Of a stretch of DNA of 64,000 bases, positions 57,578 to 64,000 are shown in pieces (position 1 is the first letter of the stretch; each line of letters begins with the position of its first letter). A program made the position numbers and the translations under genes. The stretch spans positions 1 to 64,000 of the forward strand of contig CAIQWJ010000078.1 in the NCBI GenBank assembly GCA_903875575.1. Reading direction: 5' to 3'. This stretch comes from an uncultured Acidobacteriia bacterium. GTDB taxonomy: Bacteria; Acidobacteriota; Terriglobia; Bryobacterales; Bryobacteraceae. A model generated the notes under the pieces. That model saw only the letters and a list, made by a program, of their open reading frames with translations. It did no database searches and was not told the DNA's origin.

Positions 57578-58274
57578 CCTGATCCCACTCTCCTTCCACC
57601 CAGACTTCACCATCCGCGAAATACTCCTTCTTCCAGACCGGGACCAGTCGCTTCAGGCGGTTGATCCCTTCAAGCGCCGCATCGAACGCCGGACGCCGGT
57701 GGGGTGCCGTGGCCACGATGACTACGCTGGCCTCGCCGATCTGCATGGTGCCCAGCCGATGCACGATAGCGACCCGGCTGACTGCAAACTCCACAGCGAT
57801 GGCCCGGCCGATTTCAGCCATCTTACGGATCGCCATGCCCTCGTAGCACTCGTAATCCAGCCGCAGCGTCTCACGGCCCCTGGTATTGTTACGGACCACA
57901 CCCTGAAAAGTTACACTGGCACCGTCAAAACCCTGCAAAAGTTTCGATTCGAGGCCCCGGAGGTCGATTGTTTCGCGCGTCAGGGCGAAATAGTGACCAG
58001 CCGGATCTTCAATCTCATGAAACGGGCCTGAACCGCCACTAACCGGCGGCAGAAGAGCAACTTCATCACCTTCCGCGAGCAACGCTTCCCTTGTTGTGAA
58101 CTCCTGATTACGTGCGATCACGACACTGCCGGCCATGGCCCCGAGTTTCGGATTGAGTGCCGCGTAATGGTCGAAGACGGAGCCGGCAGTGGCTCCGGAC
58201 GGGACTTCGAGGCGGTCTTCGGAACAACCACAGACATCCTTCAACTGGCCGAAAAACAGTACGTTAATTTTCAT
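57543..58274 (-). CDS. MoaD-MoaE fusion (molybdopterin synthase, both subunits)
   Basis: 243 aa. Residues 1-81 are MoaD (MKINVLFFGQLKDVCG ... VALLPPVSGG), ending in the Gly80-Gly81 that normally is the C-terminus carrying the thiocarboxylate. Residues 90-235 are MoaE (ALTRETIDLRGLES, VTFQGVVRNNTRGRE, APHRRPAFDA, PVWKKEYFADGEVWVEGE). The internal Gly-Gly must be freed by cleavage for sulfur transfer, as reported for MoaX of Mycobacterium tuberculosis. ATG at 58274 starts the MoaD fold; the gene heads an operon with VWA, hfq and suhB. Confidence 0.9.
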   Translation of the reverse strand: MKINVLFFGQLKDVCGCSEDRLEVPSGATAGSVFDHYAALNPKLGAMAGSVVIARNQEFTTREALLAEGDEVALLPPVSGGSGPFHEIEDPAGHYFALTRETIDLRGLESKLLQGFDGASVTFQGVVRNNTRGRETLRLDYECYEGMAIRKMAEIGRAIAVEFAVSRVAIVHRLGTMQIGEASVVIVATAPHRRPAFDAALEGINRLKRLVPVWKKEYFADGEVWVEGEWDQDAPRAGTVAAE

Positions 58275-58320
58275 TTTCAGAGGCGAGAACCACCACGCTA
58301 CCATGTCGGAGAGAATCCCC

Positions 58321-58737
58321 ATGACGCCCACCGTCACCAGAATCCGAGTCCGCTACGCCGAAACCGACCAGATGGGCGTAGTCTATTATGCCAACTATCT
58401 CGTCTGGATGGAGGTAGCGCGGGTAGACTACTGCCAGGCCGCCGGCTTCCGGTACAAGGATCTGGAAGTGGAACACGGCATTCTGTTGGCTGTCACCGAG
58501 GCCAATTGCCGGTACAAGAGTCCCGCCCGGTACGACGATGAGGTGGAAATCACGACGACGTTATCGAGGGCGAACCGGCGTGCCGTGACTTTCGAGTACG
58601 AGATGAAATCGGTCAGTTCAGGGCAGGTACTGGCACAGGGCTTCACGAGTCACATGTTTCTGAACCGGGAACTGCGACCGGCGAGTTTGCCGGATGCTTT
58701 CCGAAAAATGCTGGGCATCGCGGCGGGCAAGAGTTAA
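58321..58737 (+). CDS. Acyl-CoA thioesterase, YbgC/4HBT family
   Basis: 139-aa hot-dog thioesterase. RVRYAETDQMGVVYYANYLVW contains the catalytic Asp16 and the YbgC/FadM signature; the rest (EANCRYKSPARYDDEVEIT, ANRRAVTFEYEM) is standard. GGAGAGA about 8 nt before the ATG at 58321 fixes this start. It is divergent from moaDE by 46 nt and overlaps the convergent Uma2 gene by 4 nt. Confidence 0.9.
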   Translation: MTPTVTRIRVRYAETDQMGVVYYANYLVWMEVARVDYCQAAGFRYKDLEVEHGILLAVTEANCRYKSPARYDDEVEITTTLSRANRRAVTFEYEMKSVSSGQVLAQGFTSHMFLNRELRPASLPDAFRKMLGIAAGKS

Positions 58738-59231
58738 TCGAACATGTCGTCGGGCTTGACGGTGAGGTTCAGTTCGGGCACCGTGAACGAGGTGACTTCG
58801 TTCAGGCCCGCGTCACAGGTGTAGAGGCGGTGGGAGTGGGGATCCACCAGCCAGACGTGCGTAACGCCCCAGGCGCGATACTCCTGCAGTTTGGCGCGGA
58901 CGGCGCTCAGGCGGTCGTCGGAAGATAGAACTTCAATGGCGATAAGAGGCGGCGAATCGGGAACGTTTTCCGGCTGGGAAGGCCAAAAGATCGCGACATC
59001 CGGGATGAGATACAGGCCCTCGCGCATTTTCACCCGCAGTTCCGGGCAAGTGAACACGGAAAGCTTCCTGCGAAACGCTTCAAAAAAGAATATGAGAAGG
59101 GCTTGTGTGCGTGCGTGAAGGTAATCCGGCACTGATCTTTCCACCAATTCGCCGTCCCGGTATTCCTGATCGGTACCGGGAAAGCTTGTGTGCAGATACT
59201 CATCGGCGGATATTGCCGTCTTCGCTGCCAT
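58734..59231 (-). CDS. Uma2-family PD-(D/E)XK nuclease-like protein
   Basis: 165 aa of the DUF820/Uma2 family. Y-DGELVERSVPD, an acidic LIPDVAIFWP (Asp of the core) and PPLIAIEVLSSDDR (E-V of the core), followed by KLQEYRAWGVTHVWLVDP. These proteins are abundant in some genomes; their role is unknown. TATGCT ends exactly 6 nt before the ATG at 59231, deciding it over an upstream GTG. Confidence 0.85.
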   Translation of the reverse strand: MAAKTAISADEYLHTSFPGTDQEYRDGELVERSVPDYLHARTQALLIFFFEAFRRKLSVFTCPELRVKMREGLYLIPDVAIFWPSQPENVPDSPPLIAIEVLSSDDRLSAVRAKLQEYRAWGVTHVWLVDPHSHRLYTCDAGLNEVTSFTVPELNLTVKPDDMFD

Positions 59232-59307
59232 AGCTACAGCATAGCGCGGTTTCGGCACTTTGCGGACTCCACTGTTATCATAAGAGAGTAGTTTCCCCTT
59301 CTAACCC

Positions 59308-60909
59308 GTGATCTCAGTTAATAACCTCAGCATGCGCTACGGCGCCAAAGTACTATTTGACGACGTCAACGTGACGTTCCTGCCCGGTCGCCGCTACGGC
59401 CTCACCGGCCCGAACGGCGCTGGAAAATCCACGTTCATGAAGATCCTCACGGGCGAACTCGACGCGCAAAAAGGCACTGTAGTGCGCCCCAAACGCGTCG
59501 GCGTTTTGAGTCAGGATCAGTTCGCGTTCGACGCCTTCCGCGTCGTCGATACCGTAATCATGGGCAATCGTCCCCTCTGGCAGGCCCTCGAAGAACGCGA
59601 TATTCTCTACGCCAAAGAAGACATGACGGACGAGGACGGCATGCGCCTCGGCGAACTGGAAGGCGTGGTCGCGGAGAACGACGGCTACACGGCGGAGAGC
59701 GACGCGGCGATTCTGCTTGACGGTCTGGACATCCCCGAAGATCTGCACGAACGCAAAATGAGCGAACTGCAGGGCGGCCAGAAAGTCGGCGTCCTGCTCG
59801 CGCAGGCTTTGTTTGGCGGACCCGAAGCGCTGCTTCTCGACGAACCGACGAACCACCTCGATCTGGAATCGATCCACTGGCTGCAGGACTTCCTGTCACG
59901 TTACCAGGGCACCCTGATCGTCATTTCGCACGATCGCCACTTCCTCAACAGCGTTTGCACCCATACGGCCGATATCGACTACGAAACCATCATCACTTAT
60001 ACCGGCGGGTACGATGACATGGTTCTGGCGAAGACCCAGGTGCGCTCGCGACTGGAATCGGAAAACGCGCAGCGGGAAAAAAAGATCGCCCAGCTCAACG
60101 AATTCATCGCCCGCTTTTCGGCCGGTACACGTTCGAGTCAGGTGACTTCACGTAAGAAGGAAGTCGAACGGCTCGCAACAAGCGATCTGGCGCGTTCCAA
60201 CATTGCGCGCCCCTTCCTGCGTTTCGACATGAAGCGCCCATCTGGCCGCCACGCGCTGGAGATCAAGGGACTGACGAAGTCCTACGACGGTGAAGCCCCT
60301 GTCATCTCGAACTTCACAGCCAGCATTTCCCGCGGTGAGAAGATCGGCATCATCGGGCGCAACGGCGTGGGAAAGACCACGATCCTGCGCTCCATCATTG
60401 CCGCAGCCCCCGGGGTCAGCGACGAAGACTTCAAAATCGACAGCGGCACCATCGAATGGGGTCACGAGGCACAGGTCGGCTACTTCGCGCAGGACCATCG
60501 GGCGACGATCCTGCCAGGACTCACGGTGTTTGAATGGCTGCAGCAGTTCGACCCCCAGGCCGGCAACGAAGAACTTCGCGGGCTGCTTGGACAGATGTTG
60601 TTCAAGAGCGAAGAAGGCCTGAAACCGACGGCGGCGCTTTCGGGTGGAGAGGCGGCGCGATTGATCTTTTGCCGACTGATGCTGCAAAAACCCAACATCC
60701 TTGTGATGGACGAACCGACGAACCACCTGGATCTCGAATCCATCAACGCCATGAACTTCGCTCTGCAGAAGTTCCAGGGAACGCTGTTCCTGGTCACGCA
60801 CGATCACGATCTGCTGGAGGAGACTGCCACGCGAATCTGGCGGGTTTCTCACGCGGGCATCGAAGACTTCAAGGGCGCGTACGAAGAACTTCAGTCCGTC
60901 GGTGCCTGA
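59308..60909 (+). CDS. ABC-F family ATPase (YbiT-like)
   Basis: 533-aa twin-ATPase without membrane part, probably a translation factor acting on the ribosome. NBD1 has Walker A GPNGAGKST and LLLDEPTNHLDLESI; NBD2 has GRNGVGKTT, LSGGEAARL and VMDEPTNHLDLESINAM. The linker (RFSAGTRSSQVTSRKKEVERL) is of the YbiT kind. The first signature reads LQGGQKVGVLLAQ, a departure known in this branch. GTG start. It stands alone. Confidence 0.92.
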   Translation: MISVNNLSMRYGAKVLFDDVNVTFLPGRRYGLTGPNGAGKSTFMKILTGELDAQKGTVVRPKRVGVLSQDQFAFDAFRVVDTVIMGNRPLWQALEERDILYAKEDMTDEDGMRLGELEGVVAENDGYTAESDAAILLDGLDIPEDLHERKMSELQGGQKVGVLLAQALFGGPEALLLDEPTNHLDLESIHWLQDFLSRYQGTLIVISHDRHFLNSVCTHTADIDYETIITYTGGYDDMVLAKTQVRSRLESENAQREKKIAQLNEFIARFSAGTRSSQVTSRKKEVERLATSDLARSNIARPFLRFDMKRPSGRHALEIKGLTKSYDGEAPVISNFTASISRGEKIGIIGRNGVGKTTILRSIIAAAPGVSDEDFKIDSGTIEWGHEAQVGYFAQDHRATILPGLTVFEWLQQFDPQAGNEELRGLLGQMLFKSEEGLKPTAALSGGEAARLIFCRLMLQKPNILVMDEPTNHLDLESINAMNFALQKFQGTLFLVTHDHDLLEETATRIWRVSHAGIEDFKGAYEELQSVGA

Positions 60910-60931
60910 CACGGCCTGGCTGGCAGCCGTG

Positions 60932-60957
60932 GCAATAGTCGCCCCCTTGCGGTCGCG
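60932..60957. repeat. Dispersed 26-bp repeat, copy 2
   Basis: gcaatagtcgcccccttgcg followed by gtcgcg matches 50243-50268 at 23 of 26 positions. It begins 22 nt behind the ABC-F stop. Confidence 0.6.
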
Positions 60958-61034
60958 GCGCGGTAACGCATTCACGCTGCTGAGCCGCGCAGGCAGGTAA
61001 GCGGTTGATTTGGAACTGCTGCAGAGGCTGCTGC

Positions 61035-61733
61035 TCAGAACCGGTAAAATTTGTGTCTGCAGGCCCGGCAGCGGAACGGCGATATAAAAAACAGCCGCAG
61101 GAATTCCTCCCACATCCCGCTTCGCGCGGAACGGCGCACGTTCTTAGACGTACACTTCGGGCAGTAAACATTTGGAACGCGTCCGTCTTCGAGCGAACGA
61201 TCTTCCGCCGGCACCAGCTGATGCGTTGGGGGAATGACTTCAGGGGAAGGATAAGCGGGGGGCGGCAACTGAAAGCCAGGAACAGCTTCGCCCAGCGCCT
61301 GCTCAATGCGATTGACCACCCCGGAGACTTTTTGTGAAGAGATCTTCGACGAATCCCGCAACCGATCCACGGTTTCCGTCTGTAACGCCGATATCTGCTC
61401 AAGCTGAGTGATCCGGCCGTCAAGCTGCGACGTCAAAGCCTGGGTGCTCTGTTCAACCACCCGTTGCCCCATCTCACGGAAGTTCTCGACCAGTTTGGTC
61501 TCCAGCATTTCCATGTGCTCGCCGACTCGCTCTTCGATGAGAGAAGGCAAGTCACCCGAGATTTCCTGGTCGCGACGCCTGCCGCGTCCGAAGTCAGACG
61601 TCCGGCTTCTTTCGGCCAGAAGCTCGCGTAGGGGGTTCGATGCTCTGGAGGATGAGTTTCTCGGTCGACGCATCAGCGGTAGACGGCTTCCTGACCAATT
61701 GTAACCCGTCTCTTCCAATCCGGCCTGTGCCAT
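61035..61733 (-). CDS. Coiled-coil protein with C-terminal zinc ribbon, unknown
   Basis: 232 aa, unrecognised. A basic N-terminal tail (RRPRNSSSRASNPLRELLAE, GRGRRRDQE) is followed by a coiled coil (about 68-150, with LIEERVGEHMEMLETKLVEN and LEQISALQTETVDRLRD), a Pro-rich linker and a zinc ribbon with CPKC and CRAC (YCPKCTSKNVRRS, FRCRACRHKFYRF). It could bind DNA or a large partner. TAAAGT ends 8 nt before the ATG. Confidence 0.6.
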   Translation of the reverse strand: MAQAGLEETGYNWSGSRLPLMRRPRNSSSRASNPLRELLAERSRTSDFGRGRRRDQEISGDLPSLIEERVGEHMEMLETKLVENFREMGQRVVEQSTQALTSQLDGRITQLEQISALQTETVDRLRDSSKISSQKVSGVVNRIEQALGEAVPGFQLPPPAYPSPEVIPPTHQLVPAEDRSLEDGRVPNVYCPKCTSKNVRRSARSGMWEEFLRLFFISPFRCRACRHKFYRF

Positions 61734-61851
61734 GTATCACCACTTTAGTGGATTTTCAGGGCGAAATACACCAATTTGGCCGTTTTTTACCCAAAGAGAG
61801 GAACAGAACGCTAACCATCGACAGCGATTTTTGGAGCCGGATCAAAGCAAA

Positions 61852-62802
61852 TCAGCGCAGTGTGTCATTGAGGAGTCGGGCCAGCCTGAAGCCAGCGGTC
61901 GCCAACTGCGCATCAATCACTGGTATGGCTTTTCCGAAGTAGTCCGCGCCTACAGTAATGTGAAGTGCCGACACCTTGCCTCTTCGCTCCGCGGAACAAA
62001 CCGCCTGCGCATCCGGAGTTTCAACGGGAATCCCGGGATCTAAACTTCCGTACACCACTGCTTGCCCCACCGCATGCGTCTCCCAGGCCCACGCTGTGGC
62101 ATCGGCGGGCTTCGCGGCCGAAAGAGCCCTGAACTTCTCCGCAAAACGCGCATTCAGGTCCGCCGCGTAAGCGGACTGCGTAAGCTTCGCCTGCTCGAGC
62201 CGATGCTGAATTAGTTTGTAGTCCCAGATAGCGTGAAGATTGGAAGGTGTGGTCTCCGAAAAAAACTGCATCGAAGTACAGTTTCCGCCCTGATCGTTGT
62301 TGTCCTCGTCATGTAGAGGCTGATGAATATCACCCACGAAGTGAATGATATATCGCAGGGCGGTCGCACGCTCGGCGACGGGGCGGGCCTTGTCGTGCAA
62401 TACGGTCAATTCGAATTCCATCGCATTCGTGATGCAGCCAGGACGGTTCTTCCCATCGACAGAAGGCCCCAGGGGTGGGCACCAGGGATCGAGGCTGGTG
62501 ACCTGGTCCACGGAGCGCGGAATATCGACGTAGTGCCAATTGCCCGTCTTCTCGCGGCTCTTGGCGTCGTCCGGCCACGTGGCGGCGTCTGCCATCGGAT
62601 CATCCGGCCTGTCTTTGCAGAAACGATTCAGCGCCGGGTCGACCGGGTTCTGCTTCAGCAGATCGTCAACAGCACTGGCTATTGCGGGGTTGAGATGAGC
62701 GCGGGCAATCAGAGCCACCATCTGGTGGCCTTCACACCCCCAGCCAAAGGCAACGGAAGAAAATAGCGAACTGAAGACTGCAGCAAGTAAGAAGCGGCGC
62801 AT
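61852..62802 (-). CDS. Secreted S1/P1-type nuclease
   Basis: 316-aa exported zinc nuclease. Signal peptide MRRFLLAAVFSSLFSSVAFG would leave Trp as the mature N-terminus, which is a zinc ligand in this family. Further ligands appear in GCEGHQMVALIA, ADAATWPDDAK, NWHYVDIP, YIIHFVGDIHQPLH and NLHAIWDYKLI. It degrades single-stranded DNA/RNA or 3'-nucleotides outside the cell, probably for phosphate or nucleoside supply. TACAAT ends 5 nt before the ATG. Confidence 0.93.
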   Translation of the reverse strand: MRRFLLAAVFSSLFSSVAFGWGCEGHQMVALIARAHLNPAIASAVDDLLKQNPVDPALNRFCKDRPDDPMADAATWPDDAKSREKTGNWHYVDIPRSVDQVTSLDPWCPPLGPSVDGKNRPGCITNAMEFELTVLHDKARPVAERATALRYIIHFVGDIHQPLHDEDNNDQGGNCTSMQFFSETTPSNLHAIWDYKLIQHRLEQAKLTQSAYAADLNARFAEKFRALSAAKPADATAWAWETHAVGQAVVYGSLDPGIPVETPDAQAVCSAERRGKVSALHITVGADYFGKAIPVIDAQLATAGFRLARLLNDTLR

Positions 62803-62854
62803 GTCTGATTGTACCCCCGGATTATGTCAATCGGGCAAACCCGGACCAGGCCGG

Positions 62855-63673
62855 CTACTTCAGGTGGCGGCGCAGAGTATAGGCGTCCGGACGTGCGCTG
62901 TCATGTTCGAATTTCTTCCAGTCGTCCTGCACGTAAATCAGCTTCCCTGTGAGGTGATTGGAGACCTCCGAGGACAGAAAGAGGGCCAGTTTGATCTGCC
63001 TGTCCGACAGTGTGCCACCGGTCGACTGGACGTGTTCGGCGGCTTCGAGCTCTTCGACACCTGCGCGTTCGCCGGCATGAAGGATCTCGTCCGTCATGCT
63101 GGTGTAGGTTTCGCCCGGGAACATGCAGTTGATTTGTACGTTATCGTCACGAACTTCGTCGGCAACACACTCCACGAATCGAACAAGGGCTGACTTACTC
63201 GCAGCATAGGCTGCGAACCGGGGCCGGGGCGAGGCCGCGCCCTGTCCCACCACAACGATGATCTTTCCCGAACGGCGCGCCACCATTTTCGGAAGCACGG
63301 CGCGGCAGGAATTCATCACACCGATAACGTTGGTTTCGAATACCTCGGCCCACGCGGCTGGACGATTCTCTACAAACTGGCCGATCGGCCCCTGAATGCC
63401 TGCGTTCGCAATCAGAGTGTGGACCGGGCCCCAATGACCTGTCATTTTTTCGATGGCGGCCGATATCTGATCGTAATTGCGGACGTCCGCACGCAGACGG
63501 AGCGCTGTTCCGCCGCTGTCTTCGATTTCAAGCTTGGTGACATCAAGTTCGCCCTGACTCCGGCCTAACAGGCCTACTCTGGCTTTGGCATGCGAGAAGC
63601 CAATGGCTAAGCGCTTGCCGATGCCGCGTCCGGCGCCCGTGATCAGAACGTTTACATCCTGGGAAGAGGGCAA
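62855..63673 (-). CDS. Short-chain dehydrogenase/reductase
   Basis: 272-aa SDR. Cofactor motif TGAGRGIG at residue 12, NAGIQGP near 90, and catalytic Y-x3-K in AAYAASKSALVRFVE. The usual catalytic Ser 13 residues before the Tyr is replaced by Gly (VVVGQGAASPRP), a variant I have seen in an acidobacterial-type subgroup. Substrate unknown. It starts with TTG, 6 nt behind a TAGAAT box. Confidence 0.88.
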   Translation of the reverse strand: MPSSQDVNVLITGAGRGIGKRLAIGFSHAKARVGLLGRSQGELDVTKLEIEDSGGTALRLRADVRNYDQISAAIEKMTGHWGPVHTLIANAGIQGPIGQFVENRPAAWAEVFETNVIGVMNSCRAVLPKMVARRSGKIIVVVGQGAASPRPRFAAYAASKSALVRFVECVADEVRDDNVQINCMFPGETYTSMTDEILHAGERAGVEELEAAEHVQSTGGTLSDRQIKLALFLSSEVSNHLTGKLIYVQDDWKKFEHDSARPDAYTLRRHLK

Positions 63674-63679
63674 ACCGCT

Positions 63680-63685
63680 ATTCTA
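63680..63685 (-). promoter_or_regulatory. -10 element TAGAAT deciding the SDR TTG start
   Basis: On the minus strand TAGAAT ends exactly 6 nt before the TTG at 63673. No other start codon gives the complete Rossmann strand. Confidence 0.55.
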
Positions 63686-63708
63686 TCGCCTGGCACGCGG
63701 GCGCGGGA

Positions 63709-64000
63709 TCAATTCGTACTTCCGGTAAATGAAACGAGGCCCGTCGGCAACATGACGGCGACGGAAAAGAATCCCGCGAGGCAGTGGAACACGAGCCACT
63801 GCCGGACGGCAAATCCGGGAAACCTGGATTTGTAGTCGTCATCCACAACCTGTGGCACCGAAAGATGGAGCCCTTTGTTCAGCGCGCACTTGAGGTTCCC
63901 CCCAATCATGTTCGCGAGTTCTCCAAGCACGTCGGGTATGACGGCATCGACGGTGGAATCCTGAGCACAATCCATTGCGGAAGCGGTGACGGGGTCGTCC
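63709..64000 (-). CDS. CheX-like chemotaxis phosphatase domain protein, 5' end cut by window
   Basis: The frame is open to the window edge, so the true start lies to the right of 64000. The visible 96 residues include DPVTASAMDCAQDSTVD and VIPDVLGELANMIGGNLKC, the conserved helix of CheX/CheC-type CheY-P phosphatases (E-x2-N). It then ends LPTGLVSFTGSTN. An ATG at 63975 is internal. It could take part in phospho-CheY dephosphorylation; no other chemotaxis gene is visible. Confidence 0.65.
   Translation of the reverse strand, partial: DDPVTASAMDCAQDSTVDAVIPDVLGELANMIGGNLKCALNKGLHLSVPQVVDDDYKSRFPGFAVRQWLVFHCLAGFFSVAVMLPTGLVSFTGSTN

Overview
The window looks like chromosomal DNA from an Acidobacteriota of the Bryobacterales/Solibacter type. 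It is GC-rich and gene-dense. It carries protein architectures typical of that group: an NHL/TIG repeat giant ending in the Solibacter-type C-terminal domain, a VWFA-related acidobacterial protein, a GWxTD-domain protein, a DUF4159 protein and M56/BlaI pairs. I see no rRNA, tRNA, CRISPR array or complete insertion sequence. The window cuts pntB at the left edge and a CheX-like gene at the right edge.

Layout. 1-2.6 kb: three-gene transhydrogenase operon (pntA1-pntA2-pntB, minus). 2.9-7.9 kb: a secreted subtilase with domains inserted between its catalytic residues, followed 20 nt later by a membrane HD-GYP/GAF/GGDEF protein. 7.9-12.8 kb: a 1626-aa secreted repeat protein. 12.8-14.6 kb: a WYL regulator with an HNH remnant behind it, divergent from a DinB-like gene. 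14.5-18.6 kb: blaI and two paralogous M56 membrane metallopeptidases fused to unrelated C-terminal modules. 18.7-24.1 kb: a divergent PadR operon with three tandem Wzz-like membrane proteins sharing a cytoplasmic prefix, the most unusual locus here. 24.1-25.1 kb: a frameshifted Rpn/PD-(D/E)XK gene. 25.1-30.7 kb: type II glutamine synthetase, FmdB zinc ribbon, a YXWGXW-like protein, a divergent membrane pyrophosphatase and a DUF4159 protein. 30.8-36.2 kb: signal peptidase I, a toroid-like protein overlapping a two-domain glycosyltransferase, and a sugar phosphate isomerase.

36.3-45 kb holds small enzymes, an exported DUF5666-like protein, a GT-C/TPR protein, a beta-CASP hydrolase, a coiled-coil protein, and a histidine phosphatase/DNA glycosylase/REC-DUF3052 cluster. 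45-49.1 kb is a plus-strand run: thpR, plsY, gpsA, ECF sigma, anti-sigma, DUF3106. 49.1-55.4 kb: an acyltransferase, rpsA, lipA, an Old Yellow Enzyme and a galactonate dehydratase-like enzyme. 55.4-58.3 kb (minus): a moaD-moaE fusion, VWA, hfq and suhB operon. 58.3-64 kb: a thioesterase, Uma2 nuclease, ABC-F ATPase, coiled-coil/zinc-ribbon protein, S1/P1 nuclease, SDR and CheX-like gene.

A theme across the window is that about fifteen genes have a -10-like TANNNT hexamer 5-9 nt before the start codon and no Shine-Dalgarno sequence. This suggests widespread leaderless transcription and supports several TTG/GTG starts. Other genes have clear Shine-Dalgarno sequences. Six strong intrinsic terminators delimit transcription units. 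All family assignments come from motif recognition in the translated sequence, without database searches.
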